Assembly: GCA_019671005.1 (NCBI GenBank)
Contig: CM033744.1
Location: 8,734,128 to 8,798,127 of the forward strand
Source: Hibiscus mutabilis
Lineage: Eukaryota; Streptophyta; Magnoliopsida; Malvales; Malvaceae
DNA: 64,000 nucleotides
Direction of reading: 5' to 3'
Part shown: positions 33,721 to 47,299 of the stretch, in pieces
Layout of the letters: each line of letters starts with the position of its first letter
Numbering within the stretch: the first letter of the stretch is position 1
Notes under the pieces: model-generated
Told to the model about the DNA's origin: nothing
The model's database searches: none
Seen by the model: the letters and a program-made list of their open reading frames with translations, nothing else
Position numbers and translations under genes: made by a program

Positions 33721-34740
33721 GTGAGAAGTTGTTACAAGGTTTTGATTTCTCCCCAAGTAAGTGTTTCAGCTGGAAGCAATATTTTCAAACATATTTGGCA
33801 AATCAAATGTCCTAAAATTCTGATTATGCTATGGAAATTTCTACGTAATTTTATCCCAACAAAAGATAATTTATTTAACAAATATATTTCTAATGATGTT
33901 CGATGCCAATGGTGCTTGGCTGGTTTGAAGGATGCTTGTCACGTGAGTAGGGATTGCTGGTATGCATCCTCTGTTTGGTCTAAATTAAGCTATTGTTGGC
34001 CTTCTCATGTCTCTGCTTTGAGATTCTATGATTGGTTATCTTGTTTTTTACAAACTTTTCAGCTTCTTCTCACATTAAAATTGTTGTTACTATTCGGGCG
34101 CTATGGACAACAAGAAATAAATTTTTCATTGAAGGTATATCACAGTCGGTGGACAATCTTTTTACTTTTGTTAAGGGATTTTGTGTCGACCTTGAAGCCA
34201 CTCAATCTGTCCTCGCCACTTCATCCATCCATTCTGCTGACTGTTGGGAACCACCACCGTCGTCATGGGTTAAAATTAATGTTGATGTCGATTTCTCATC
34301 TTCAAGTAAAAAAAGCTTGCTCAAGTGTTGTTATTTGTGATTCGAATGGTAAAATATTAGGCTCATGTTGGAGATTTTTTTTCCCTTTGAGATTGTCTTT
34401 TACAACAAAAGCGTTGGCAGTCATTCATGGTCTTCTGTTTGCCTTTGACACGGGTTTCACCAGATTTTACTTGAGAGCGATTCCAGATCGATAATTTCTA
34501 AACTTTGCTCAAACCAATTGGATTTTTTAGAAATCAGCAATTATATTTAGGGTGTGAATCATTTGGCCAGCCAATTCATGGCTTGCCGCTTTCAGTTCAT
34601 TGGTCACAACGGGAATTAAGCCGCCCATGTTATGGCTGCCCTTGGCTCATTTGCTCCCACAGATGCTTCATGGGTTGAGGATGCTCCGGGTGTTGTTCTT
34701 AGGTGTGTTGATGCCGATTGGCGCTTCTTAGGCCCACCAT
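33721..34740 (+). pseudogene. LINE zf-RVT and RNase H remnants
   Basis: The frame from 33721 contains IWQIKCPKILIMLWKFL and a CQWC...H...C zinc-binding signature, typical of the zf-RVT domain after plant LINE reverse transcriptases. RNase H pieces follow in shifting frames (SSWVKINVDV near 34260, then AAHVMAALGSFAP near 34620). Frameshifts and a stop separate them. Confidence 0.75.
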
Positions 34741-35117
34741 AAGATGATCTTGTTATTTGTTTTTTCTTGATCTGGGAATTCTCTTATCTTTTCCCTATCT
34801 ATATATTTCAGTGACTCTACTTTTTTATTGATTTATGCTGCTCAGCCATCGTGAAGTTCAGCCAATCGATATAGCCCGGTTAGAGAGGCTTTCTTTTTGG
34901 TTTTCTTCCTTTCGGTTTCATATCGTTTATCTGGTTTTGTTAGATTTTTTGGCTTTTTTTCAGTCTGTTTTTTTGTTGTTTTTTAAATTATTTTTTTACT
35001 TTATTTTTTCAGTCTATTTTCTTGCTGTTTTTTAGCCTATTTTCTTTTATGTTTTCACGTATCTTTCTTTCTTCTTTTTAATATATGTTGATCGGCATTT
35101 TAAGTCAAAAAAAAGTT

Positions 35118-36907
35118 TATATAAAAAAACTTATTATAATAATTAATAAAATGAAATAGGATGAAATAAACCAAAGTTTTTAAATCAATAAAAATATTGT
35201 CATTAAAAGGACTCAAACCTATATTAACTAAAATTAAAATTTATAAGTCAACAATCTCTAGAACAGGTGGTTAAAGCTCTCAATTGACATTATTTTCTTC
35301 CCCTATGTTGTGGGTTCAAGACTCATTATGAGCAAAATTTCTCTTCCCCTCCCCTAAGAAGAAATTGTTCAAAAAAAATAAAATTTAAAACTTTTTTTTC
35401 CATATTTTCCAGTTTTCTAAAACATTTTCGATGAAAATAGTGAAAACATATTTTTATGTTTTCAAATTTTTACCATTTATGATTTTATTTTTTAAAAACC
35501 ATCTTCTAATTTTACAATAAAAATGTTCCATTCAATATTTTCTATTTTTCAAGAAATTAAAAATAAAAACAACTTTTATTCTCTCAAACTAAACGGACTT
35601 TAAAAAATAGTAGTGGAGCTGTTGATTTTTTTTGGTATAGTCAATTCTGTCCATGACATTCTTTTAAAATATCAATAGTACTATCAATATATATATATAT
35701 AATTTAAATTAAGATGTTACCATATTAAGTTTTTTTTGCCACAATTAAGTATATAATTTTAATAATAATGATTAATCTTTTTTTGTCACAAAGTTTTTTA
35801 AAAGGATAAATTATTAATCATGAAATATGTTTTGTTTTTACAGTTGAGAATTAAATTTCTACAGTTAAGAATTCTTAACCATATAATTATAATTAAAGGA
35901 CGAGGTGAAAAACAACCAGTAATGCGACAAGATTTATAGGCCTCTTCCACCTGCCCGAGTTTATATGATTATATAGAAAATCTTTTATATAGAGAGATAA
36001 GATTCTTTTACACTATATAAAATTTAAAAGTTTTACACTATGTAAAATTAATTTTAAATTATATTTCTTTAAAACATACATTATTTATGACATAAAATTA
36101 AAAATTTATATAACAATTAAATTAAAATGTAAAATTAAACATCATAATAAAATATAATAACAAAAAAGAAATTCTTAATTTTTTAATGAGTTGTCCATAC
36201 AATTATAATCATTTATTACTAATTCATATTTGATCAATGCATATAGAAACGTTAGTTTATATTAATATTTATAAAATCAAAATATTAATAATTATATTAA
36301 TAACTACATGATAAATCATTTCACCTTACATGTAACTATAATAAAGTTGAAGTACTAGTAATTCCTATTATATATTAATCATATTTATAATATTTATATG
36401 GATATGATTAATTATAAGTAATATATATAATTTTATTTACTCATACATTATTATGAGATCTATAGACTATAATGTAGTTTAATAGCATAACTACTTACTT
36501 TTTAATAATCTAAAGATGATTAGAAGATATTATCTGTTCATATATATTTTTAACCTTTTGACAAAGTACACACACTTTGTAGACAAAACGATTGAACCCA
36601 GATCACTTAAGATGAACATCATCTGCTTATCTATTAGAACTACTTGTTGGGTTTACATAACTACTTAATTATACGTTACATTACAATATATGTAATGTAA
36701 CATTAATATAAGAATTGTAAATATTATGTTCATAACACGTATATTCATAGTATTATATAAGTTCATACACTATAATGAGATCCGTTATTTCTTTTGTCAA
36801 TTAGTTTAATTTAATAAAATAATTTTCGAGAGACTAAAAAAAAGATTTTCTACAAATAAAATTGAGGACCAAAAATATTATTAAGTCCAACTTTACTATT
36901 TATAACA
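35118..36907. other. AT-rich intergenic DNA
   Basis: No gene. A stretch at 36565-36655 (GATGAACATCATCTGC, ACTACTTGTTGG) recurs in related form at 60535-60615 and 62280-62375, and may be part of an old short interspersed repeat. Confidence 0.45.
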
Positions 36908-38859
36908 TAAAATATAGAGTAAATTACACCAGATACTATTGAATTTCAAGTTCTATAACAATCGAATTTCGGGTTAATATTTGCGCCTTGGATTCAGATT
37001 CGAATCTTCCAAGAGTTAAGATTTAATTTGGAAAAATCAAATTTAGAAGCCCATTAAATGGGTTATTGGACTAGATTGAATAGGGACTTAAAGTTGAGTC
37101 TAAAGTGAAAATAAAAGGGTTGGCATGTGTTTGTTATTTTTATTGGGGGATAGTGATGTTTGAAATTTAAAATAAGAGTATGTAGTGGAAAAATGTGGAA
37201 AATGATATGTTGGAGAAAGAGAAAAAGTGATCAATAAAAAGAAAAATAGAAAAGTGAGACAGAAAGTGAATGAGGAGTTTTGAAATTTGATCTACCGTCG
37301 TCCAAGCATTCGTATGCGACACTGTCGATATCGTTGGAAAAAGCTAGCCGAGACAAGCTGGCCGGTGGTCACCAAATCACCGCCACCGCCGCCGTTCGTC
37401 GGGGTAAGAGGAAGCAAGTTTCAATTTGTTTGAAAGGAGGCATTTTCGGCAGTCAAATCGCGAAACGGATGGCACCACCGTGTTCACTAGCATTGAGACA
37501 GAAGGACTGGAGCTCGACGTTGTCATACGATGACCGGAGGAGACACCACGCGCTCTCACGCACCGTCACCGCGAGTGGGAAAGCACACCAGCAAGCAGGT
37601 GCACGCTACTACAGTGCACCGCGCCACACTGGAATATCGCTCGCGGGTGCACCGAAGCTCTTGTGTTGCACCGGATCACTGGACCCTTGACCAGGCGTTG
37701 ATCGACCTTTGACTTTTTTCAGAGGACCTTACTCGAGAGTTTTTCGACATTCTAAGTCTGTTGGCACAGTCTCTTTCGCCAAATTCGAACCATGCAAGTT
37801 GTTTTTACGCGTTTGACCTTGTATTTGATTAGGGGTTGCATGAAATTAATGTATTTTCGTATTCATTTTTATTTTAGGGATATTCATGATCGGATATTAG
37901 ACCAAGTTGAGTAATCGAGAAGCTCAGATGAGGATTAATTACTAGTGCTGGAGGTTAGTGCACCTCGAACTCTGAAATGCTTCATGAGCATTATAAGTGT
38001 AATTGCCTTGCTTGTTAGTGTTTGCAAAATATAGATAAAAATAAGCACGTGTTGAGACCGATATTACGAGACCAGGTAAATATTGAGATACCTGATGACC
38101 TTGATAATATTTGAGACTATTATGAACTTTAGGGACCGAGTAGGGTCATTTAAATTTTTGTGTAATTATCTGATTAGTTGATTACAGGTTGTATTGCTTG
38201 ATATATGAAATTGGCATGTTCGATAGAAATTATACTTAATGGACTGATAATTGGTAATATTCGAATAAATGATCATAAAGTCGAGAATCGATATTAATTA
38301 ATTAAATATGCTAGTAAACAAACCCTAACGACTTTCATAAGCTTTAGGGATCGGATAAAGCGTTGTAAAATCGTAATTTAAGGAAATGGTATGAACTCGT
38401 GAGTAGGGTATCGGTACGGGCTTCGACTGAACCGATACATGATTGGGGGCCTTATCGGTATGGGTCAACATGTACCGGTACTTGTGGAAATCTAGGATTT
38501 ATATTAAACAATGTCTGTATCGGTACGTGTGTGGGTACCAGTACCCACTGAACTGAATAATCTATAGTTCCAGTTAAAGATGAAAATTGATAAGGGATAT
38601 TAATAAATTAATTTATGCTTTAATTTATGAGATAATACAGATTAATGAGATAATTAATGAGGATGATTAATGTACACTTCCATAATGTATTAACAAGTTG
38701 GTAAATTTAATTGGGTGACTTGGTAATTGATAGAAACCATAGAGTTATAGTGATCGTGTCATTGTTGTGTGTTGTTTGGACACTTGTTTGGGTGAGTCAC
38801 ATTGGTTGATGGGATTCAGATACCTAGAGAGCATGTTGTAACACCATGGTTAGAGATGC

Positions 38860-39010
38860 CAAATGTACGTTCCCGAGGTTGTAAGACACCAAGCCTCATT
38901 CGATGATACTTGATGAGAGATGACGAGTATGGGTGTATGTTCCCGATATTGTGTGACACTAGGCCTCACTCAGAGAGAGTGTACGTTTTTGAGGTTGTGT
39001 AACATCGGGC
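38860..39010. repeat. Degenerate tandem segment in the solo LTR
   Basis: Three diverged units of the type GTACGTTCCCGAGGTTGT plus (A/G)ACACC(A/G)(A/G)GCCTCA. The inverted fragment in the LINE has a different minisatellite at the comparable place (31166-31320). Confidence 0.6.
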
Positions 39011-39528
39011 CTCACTGTAGGTTTGTGGTTATGACTTTGTGTGCTTTTGCTCAAATGATCTGGTGAGATCCTGAGTATGGTTGGGCCTTGTGTGCCATGT
39101 ACGATGACTTGTATGATTTGAGCATGTGTTTGGGCGATTAGTGGTAAGGCCAAATATTTATTAATCTTACCTTATTGCTCGTACTAGCTTGCATGCTTAT
39201 GTTTATGATTAGCATGAAGTATAGTAGAGTAGTTGTGTACCACTAAGCTTTGTAAGCTCAACGCTCATAATCGTTGTTTTCGCTCGTAGGTTGATAGTTG
39301 GATCGCGAGGTTGTGGAGCACTATCAGTACAGGATTCCAGCAAGCGGAGTTCACCAGAGTACGTCACCTATATTTAGTGAGATGTGTATTCATATGACCT
39401 TGCGTGGTCGAGTATGTAACTTTTATTTTGGAATTGTATTAATCAAGTCGTATGTTTAAACGTTTTAAATTAAATTGGATCTCTATTGTAATGATTTAAT
39501 CACTTATCTATATTTTCAACCGTTAGAT

Positions 39529-40806
39529 TGTAAAACTAATATTTGATTTTGATATAACAAGTATTTTCAATGACTTATTTGTAAAATAAGATAAATTTTT
39601 ATGTACTAAAAAATACTCACAAAATGACAAGGATCGAACTTAAAAGTGTTTCTTAGTCAAAAACTAAAACCCCAAATATTTTTTAAGTATTTTTGTACTC
39701 AAATAGCCAAATTTTGCCTAGGCGTATCGATACACCCTTTACCATATTGATACGATTTTTAGCTACTGAAATTTATTTTACGCGAATGGCTATCGCCCTG
39801 TTTTGGTACAGTGTTTCAATATGCTAAGTATCTGTTTCGATACGCCATTTAACCTGAGAGATAACGGCTATACGAGTATCGATACGGTTGCTACCCATAT
39901 CGATAAGGGGTGTTAGATTTTGCAAATCTTTTGTATTTAAAACTTGACCGTTGTATTGTCAGTTTATTGGAATCCCAAACTTTAAAAATAGATTATAGCG
40001 TACCGGTACTCTCATAGGCGTATTGATACGGTGTTTCATACTTAAAAAAATTAGGATTCCAGTGAGTAAGCCCCGTACCGATATGGAAATATTGTTCCGG
40101 TATACCACTGTTACTTCAACAACTCGTACCGATACGCCATTCATGCGTATCGATACCTATTTGTACAACAGCTATATCTTTTTGTGTCAGGTACCGATAC
40201 GACAACCCGCGTACCAATATGATGGTTGGCAGACTGCATTTATTGCAAAAAATTGGCTCTCTAGCAGTTATAATCAATTCATCAACCACCCAAATGGTTA
40301 GAAATCAATGAAGGGGTATAAATTGAAGTCTCCAATGCTACAACAACAATCATTGATCAACTTACAAGCCTTCAAGCAAAAAATCCAACATATTGAGCCT
40401 GTTAGAGTCAAATCTTTGTAACCCTCTTGAGTGAGCTTTATTGTAATATTTTATTTTCAAGATTGGGTTGAGCGATCTTGTAATTGGGCTACTTTTCAAA
40501 TTTTAGAGGATTTTATTCATTTGCCAAATTTTCTTTGTAAAAGAGTGACTCTATCAAAGCTTTAGGTAGAAAGCTTTGATTTTGTAACGGTTGTCTCTTA
40601 AGCCTAGAAAAGGGGAAGATATTCTTTAGTGAATTTGTTGAAATCCTTAGTATGAAGCTAATGTAGTGGATGTAAACCTTGTTAGAAGCTTGAACCACTA
40701 TAAATCCTTATGTCCTATTGTTTTTTTTTTCAACTTGCTTTCAAATTTTTAAATTGCCAATTCACCCCCTCTTGGATACTTTCTCCATTGATTGATCATC
40801 CTAACA
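39529..40806 (+). repeat. Copia 5' LTR
   Basis: It runs from TGTAAAACTAATATTTG to CATCCTAACA. It is rich in GTACCGATACG / CGTATCGATAC words. Confidence 0.9.
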
Positions 40807-40808
40807 AT

Positions 40809-40820
40809 TGTTATCAGAGA
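40809..40820 (+). other. Copia primer-binding site
   Basis: TGTTATCAGAGA, two bases after the LTR, resembles the tRNA-iMet site TGGTATCAGAGC with two mismatches. Confidence 0.65.
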
Positions 40821-40891
40821 CACACTCAATCAAAGGTCTAACCATCGCTAAGGCAATCCTAAAGGTGATTCAATCAATAGAAGATCAAGCC

Positions 40892-41964
40892 ATGGCATCT
40901 ACTTCCGGCAATAACCTTTACAAGTCTCAATCCATCACCAAACATCATTATTTCAATGGAGATAGCTATCCTTATTGGAAGAATTGTATAAGGCTCTTCA
41001 TCAAATCCCATGACTACCTCCTTTGGGATGTAGTAAAAGATGGATCGGCCATTCTGATGAAGAGAGAAGGTGGTTGGATCATTCCAAAGTTCAAACATAA
41101 GATGACCGATAAAGATCAAAAGAAGCTACAAATCAATGATAAAGTTATGCATATGCTCTTTTGCTCTCTTGGACCGGATGAGTACTCAAAAATGTCTTCT
41201 TGAATTAGTGCAAATGAGATAGGAGATAAGCTAGAGGTGACGTACGAGGGCACGGACGAAGTAAAGGAGACCAAGATTGGACTCCTAAATCTAAGCTATA
41301 AGAATTTCAAAATAGAGCCAGATAAAGACATCTAAAAAATGTTCGATCGAGTCTCTGTCATTGTCAACGGGTTAAAAAGATTCAGAGAAGTCATTCCAGA
41401 GGAAAAACTTGTACGAAAACTCATCTATTCTCTTCCCGAGTCTTGGGATAATAAAAGAATCACCATCATCGAAGCAAATGATCTCAACAATTTGAAGCTC
41501 GATGCTCTTATGGGGTCTTTTCTCACTCATGAGATAATGAAGAAAGAAAGAGAAAAAGAAAAGATGAAGGAAGAGATGGAGGTCGAGAAAAAAGAAGTGA
41601 AGAAGATTAGAATTGCTCTTAAAACTTCACACGATGAGAGTGATTCTAGCGAGGAGAAAGATAATTGGCTATGTTAGGCAAAAGATTCACTCGGTTCATG
41701 AAATCCAATCTGGGAAGAAAGTTTTATCGAAGAAGGGATTTTAAGAACAAGAACAAGGAAGAAGAGAATGATCCTAAAGTGTGCCATGAATGCAAAAAGA
41801 CGGGGTACATCAAGATGGATTATCCCAAACTCAAGAGGAAAGGCTTCGAGAATAAAAAGAAGCACAAGGCACATGTAGCCAGTTGGAGCGATGAAGAATC
41901 TTCAAGTGGTGAGGAGCAAGAAGTTGCAAATCTTTGCCCCATAGCCTTCAAAGATGGATCATAA
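40892..41964 (+). pseudogene. Copia gag, interrupted
   Basis: The frame opens MASTSGNNLYKSQSITKHH with the Copia gag signature FNGDSYPYWK. It continues through LNNLKLDALMGSFLTHE and a Lys/Glu-rich coiled coil to a decayed zinc knuckle (CHECKKTGYIKMDYP; His and the last Cys lost). Stops lie near 41203 and 41335, and a frame change near 41670. Confidence 0.85.
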
Positions 41965-42959
41965 GTTAACATCCAACTCATCTAGTGAACTTACTTTTAA
42001 TGAATTATATGATAAATACAATGAGTTGCAAGAGGTTTATGATAATACAAAGAATCACATTTAAAAAATAAGAAAATAATTTTTGATTTGAAAAATAAAA
42101 TATTTTTTTATTCAAAACTAATTCTAAACTTGAACAGAAGGTTTTGGATTTACAAGCCAAACAAAATAATTTTGAAAAAATAAAAATCAATATTTAAATA
42201 ACATTCTTTTTAAAGTTCATGATGATCACCAAAAGAAAGTTGGTGATCTTAAAGCTTCTTTGAGCAAAGTTGGGAATACATGTTTTGAAGAAAGAAATTC
42301 TTCAAAACCTAACTATGTGAAAAGAAACTTTAATGAGTACAAACAAAGAGGCTTCCAAAGACCCTCTAAAGATAAGAGGATTATGAGTGTTTGGGTTCCT
42401 AAGGAACTTGTCACTTCTAACAATCTAAGGCAATTGCTTTTTGGATTCTCAAGGGAACCAAGTATTTGACAGCTAATACTCATGGACCCAAAATGGTTTG
42501 GGTACCAAAAATCAAGACATAATTCCTTGTTTGTAGGGGGAGAATTGCTACAAGGCAAAAGCTTCAAGTGCAAATTCATGGTACCTTGATAGTGGATGCT
42601 TGAGACAGATGACCGGAGACAAGAGTAGATTCTCGGAACTAAAATCAAGAAGTGGATGAATAGTGACATTTGGTGACAACTCCAAAGACCACATTGAAGG
42701 AAATGGTTCCATTGGTAATCACTCTTGTATACTTATTGAAAATGTCTTATAAGTCAATGGTCTTAAGCATAATTTGTTAAGTATAAGCCAACTTTGTAAT
42801 AAAGGTTTCGTTGTACTTTTTGATTTATTTGGTTGCAGAATTATCAACATCGAAACCAACAAAATTGTGCTTATTGGTCATCGTATAGGAAACATATACA
42901 TGGTGCATTTAAACGACATTCATATTTCCAATGCATGTTTTGTAGCTAAAGATGAGCAT

Positions 42960-43700
42960 GATTAATGATTATGGCATAGAAAACTAGGGTATGCAAGCAT
43001 GAGTGTTTTGGAAAAATTGGTTTCAAATGATCTTGTAAGAGGTTTGCCTAAAATAAAGTTTTCTTATGACAAAATTTGTGATGTTTGTGCTAAAAGCAAA
43101 CATAAAAGAGTTTATTTCAAACCTATTAATGATGTTTCTACAACTAGAGTCTTATAATTGATCCACATAGATCTTTTTAGCCCTATTAGAACAATGAGCT
43201 TGGGTGGAAAATCATATGCATTTGTTTTAGTCGATTATTATTCTAGATATACTTGGGTTCTATTTTTAAGTACCAAGGATGAGGCTTTAGAAAAATTCAT
43301 CACATTTTCAAAAACAAATCAAAACGATTTTGGTTACTCAATTGCACATGTTCGAAGTGACCATGGAAGTGAATTTCAAAATTTAGGTTTTGAAGAGTTT
43401 TGTAATTCAAATGGTATAAGACATAATTTTTCATCTCTTCGAACACCTCAATAAAATGGGGTTGTTGAGAGGAAAAATCAGACTTTAGAAGAAATGGTTA
43501 GAACCATGCTTTGTAAAAATAATTTGCCTAAGTATTTTTGGGCGGAAGCCACTAATACGGCTTGTTATATTGTAAATAGAGTAATGATTAGGATTGTTTT
43601 AAAGAAAACTCCTTATGAACTTTTTAAAAATAAAAGCCTAACATTATCTATTTTCATTCATTTGGTTGTATATGTTTTGTTTTAAACAATAGAAAAGATA
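42960..43700 (+). pseudogene. Copia integrase, interrupted
   Basis: A GAG-pre-integrase type start (WHRKLGYAS near 42972) leads to the core. The DDE residues are D in LIHIDLFSP (43160), D in RSDHGSEF (about 43360) and E in GVVERKN (about 43460). Stops at 43155 and 43452 and a frameshift near 43660 break it. Confidence 0.88.
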
Positions 43701-44049
43701 ATTTAGGCAAATTTGATGTTAAAAGTGATGAAGCTATTTTTCTTGGTTACTCTTTAAATTCTAAAGCCTATTGTGTATTTAACAAAATAACTTTAGTAGT
43801 AAAAGAGTCTATTCATGTTATAAGAAATTTTGATGTCAATGATGGTAGAGGACAATCATCAAAGCTAGAAAAAGTTCAATCAAAAGATGAACCACAAGAT
43901 CCACCTCTAGAAGCCTTGAATGACATGACTATAGAGGAAAATAATGTCACCTACCCAAGGGAGTTCAACTATGTCAAAGGTGTTGAGATTTTGGGTGATC
44001 CATCCAAATGGGTAACTAAGCCTAAAAATATCAAAGAAACATTAAATGG

Positions 44050-44720
44050 TGAATGTTGGATATTGTTCATGTAAGATGAATTAAATCAATTTGAGGGAAG
44101 TAAAGTATGGACATTATTTGATTGGCCTAGTAATAAGTCTACAATAGGAACTAAATGAGTTTTTAGAAACAAACTAGATGAGAGAGGTAACATAGTGAGA
44201 AACAAGGCTAGACTTGTTGTTCAAGGTTACACTCAAGAAGAAGGAATCAATTTTGAAGAAACCTACGCACTTGTAGCTAGAATGGAAGCCATTAGGATGT
44301 TGCTTGCATTTGCATGTTATCATGAATTCAAGCATTTTCAAATGGATGTAAAAAGTGCTTTTCTAAATGGTTTTATAAATGAAGAACTGTATGTAGAACA
44401 ACCACCCATTTTGAAGATCTAGAATACCCAAATCATGTTTTTAAACTTTCAAAGGCTTTATATGGTTTGAAACAAGCTCCTAGAGATTGGTATGAACGTT
44501 TATCAAATTTTTTAATTGAAAAATGTTTTGATAAAGGAAATGTGGATACTACACTCTTTATAAAAAGAAACGAAAAATACATATTAATAGTTTAAATTTA
44601 TGTTGATGATATAATTTTTGGTTCTACTAATGAGTTTCTTTGTCAAGAGTTTGCTAAGTTGATGCAAGATGGGTTTGAAATGAGCATGATGTGGAGTTTT
44701 CATTTTTCTAGGGGCTCCAA
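44050..44720 (+). pseudogene. Copia reverse transcriptase, interrupted
   Basis: Motifs: KARLVVQGYTQEEGINFEE, FQMDVKSAFLNG, LYGLKQAPRDWYERL and the catalytic YVDDIIFGST near 44600. Stops at about 44072, 44156, 44420 and 44595, plus a frameshift near 44450. Confidence 0.9.
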
Positions 44721-44741
44721 ATTAAACAAAAGAAGGATGGA

Positions 44742-45536
44742 ATGTGCATCAATCAAGTTAAGTACATCAAGGACATGCTCAAGAATTTTGGCTTGGATAA
44801 TGTAAAACCTCAAGCCACACCAATGAGTTCTTCTACAAAGCTTGGCAAAGATGAAAGAGGTAAGTGTGTTGATTTAAAACTTTATAGAACAATGATAGGA
44901 TCGTTGCTTTATCTTACCGCAAGTAGACCGGATATTATGTTTAGTGTTTGCTTGTGTGCTAGATTTCAAGCTAGTCCTAGAGAATCATACCTTATAGTCG
45001 TTAAGAGAATCTTTAGATACTTTAGAGACACACCTTGTTTAGGTCTTTAGTATCCTAGAGACTCTTCCTTTAGTTTACATGCCTTTTTGGATGTAGATTA
45101 TGGGGGTTGTAAGATAGATAGAAAAAGTACACCCGGTACATGCCAATTCCTAGGTAGTATGTCCATGTTTTTTAAAAAGTAAAATAGTGTAGCATTATCT
45201 ACAACAGAGGCAGAATACATATCGGTATGGAGTTGTTGTGCTCAAGTCTTTTAGATGAAGCAACAACTCTTAGATTATGGAATTGATGTAGGCATCATTC
45301 CCATTAGGTGTGACAATATTAGTGACATTTGTCTCACTAAGAATCTCATCCAACATTCTAGAACCAAGCACATAGAAATAAAGAATCATTTCATTAGAGA
45401 TCATATCTTGAAAAATTATATAATTATAGAGTATGTAGACACCTTGAACCAAGTAGCAAACATCTTTACCAAACCATTAGATAAAGAGCGTTTTTGGTCT
45501 CTTAAGAGAAAGTTGGGGGTTACTAGCCTTTCTTGA
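44742..45536 (+). pseudogene. Copia RNase H region, interrupted
   Basis: It contains YLTASRPDIMFSVCLCARFQ, RKSTPGTCQFLG, LSTTEAEYIS and the C-terminal CDNISDICLTKNLIQHSRTK, ending IFTKPLDKERF. Stops occur at 45048, 45180 and 45252. Confidence 0.88.
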
Positions 45537-46460
45537 ACCTTAGAGCCTTTTTGGTGTTTAAAAGTTGCTTGAGTTTGTTTAATTTCTTTGCTTATATGTT
45601 TTTAATCCTATATGCATCTATTCATGCTGTTAGGGGAGTATGCATCTGTTTTTGCTCATACATGATGATCTCATATTATTCCATGCATATAGATTCGAAT
45701 AAGTTCAAATTTTTTAGATCCCTTGCAACCAAAAATGTCATTTTTGGTCAAGGGGCATCAATACGGTTATAGCGTATCGATACGGGTTAACGACCATTGC
45801 TTTGATACGGGTGAAACCCGTTTCAGTACAAGACGATAATCGTACGGCTATAAAGCGTACCGAAACGTGGTGTCGGAACGCGTCTTTAGCGTATCGGTAC
45901 ACGTAGCCGTTGGGTGTTTTAAAAGGGTTTTAAATGCAGTTTTCCTAATCAAACTAAAACACTAACTTTTCTTAAGAACCCTAAGTCCGCCCACTCTTTA
46001 TAAACTTCTCAAATCTCTCAATTTTTTTTTATCAAATCACTCTAAATTTTTTTAGGGTTTTTGCTTTCTACATCAAACCCAAGATATCATCATCAACTTA
46101 GTGTACAGTCATCCTTCATTCATCCTATCTTCCACAACTCAAGGTAAAAACTTTATTTTCTTTAAATTTTCGTTTTCTTTATATTTGTATATTGTTTATG
46201 TTTTAAAATTATACTTTTACTATATGTATATATATATATATATATCTTTGCCTTCATAGATTTCATAAAAAAATTCAAAAACTCTAAATTTTTTATTCGA
46301 ATATAAGATTATACTTGTATATTTTTAAAACCATTTTTCAAAATTTCTTTTTACCAAAAATTTTATTTATATTTTTATATGTTTTCAAACTACATAACAT
46401 ATGTTTTTACCATACCTTGATCATTGGATTGAATATGATAATTTTTGCATACATATATTT
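45537..46460. other. Copia spacer between pol and the 3' ORF
   Basis: Non-coding, with TATCGATACGG-type words (45750-45910), a TATA-like CTTTATAAAC at about 45996 and a TA run near 46210. Confidence 0.55.
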
Positions 46461-47299
46461 TTGGTTTGAAAATTTTTAGGTTTTTTACTAGGGACCAAAG
46501 AAAAGAGCAAGAAAGGAGATTGGGGCTAGTTCTACCACTAGAAATCCTACCTCATCCAATCCCGACAATAGTGGTACCCGACCAAACCTTACCCAATTCT
46601 ATCGCCAATGTTTTATTAAAACAACTGATATCGAACATTTTAAACACTTTCAAAATTTTAAAATCCCGCGTGAGAGAATTGTTTCCATTCCATTTATGAC
46701 TTTTGAAGCTTTTAAATTTCGATATCTTGATTTAATGAGAGAATGGAAATTTATGACTTTTTAAGTGTACCCGGCAGTGTTTACAAAAATCTTGTTCTTA
46801 GTTTCTACTCAAATGCCCGGTGTATTTTAAATAAAAAAAAATCAAGGTTATTGCTTTAGAATCTTATCATATGGGAAGATTATTCACCTTAATTCTCAAA
46901 TTATAGCCGATCTTTTGGGAATGGAAAACACCGGCATTGATGATGAGAATGTCTTTCCTCACACTCTATGTGACTCCGTTAATGTCCTCGATGCATATGA
47001 CCATTTTCTTCACCTCGTTATCACTTGATGGTTTCGACCATCCGGTGTTAAGTGGTCCACAATTCGCCAAGTCGATGACTTTTGGCTTCGTTGTTTTCGT
47101 GAAGAAACTCGCCCAAACCTTGCCCAAATCATCTTTGCCGAGCTTGTCCACCTTGCCCAAAATTTCTAAACCTCCCTCGTCACATCTTTTACCTATAGCA
47201 CCGTCCTAAGCTTCATTTTCCACAAGCTTGACATTGACTGTTTTTATGATCTTGCCTTGCCTCTCACCGATCTTATTGATGATCATTACCTTAGGCATG

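Larger units (their letters stand above)
30308..35117 (+). mobile_element. Broken LINE (non-LTR retrotransposon)
   Basis: Endonuclease (30635-30943), reverse transcriptase (about 32350-32830), zf-RVT region (about 33721-34060) and RNase H remnants (34250-34740) occur in LINE order on +. The element ends near 35117 after GGCATTTTAAGTC and a short A tract. Its 5' leader probably begins upstream of 30308, because the end of unit 1 also holds about 100 bp of it. Between the endonuclease and the reverse transcriptase, LINE sequence is missing and an unrelated LTR fragment sits in its place. Confidence 0.85.

Noticed and set aside
35245..35345. tRNA-derived SINE near GGTTCAAGACTC
   Set aside because: The B-box-like word is imperfect, no clear A box or ends could be found, and it lies next to the degenerate LINE tail.
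37280..37690. 136-aa ORF as a host gene
   Set aside because: It lies in the GC-rich part of a solo LTR, has no domain, and overlaps other open frames on both strands.
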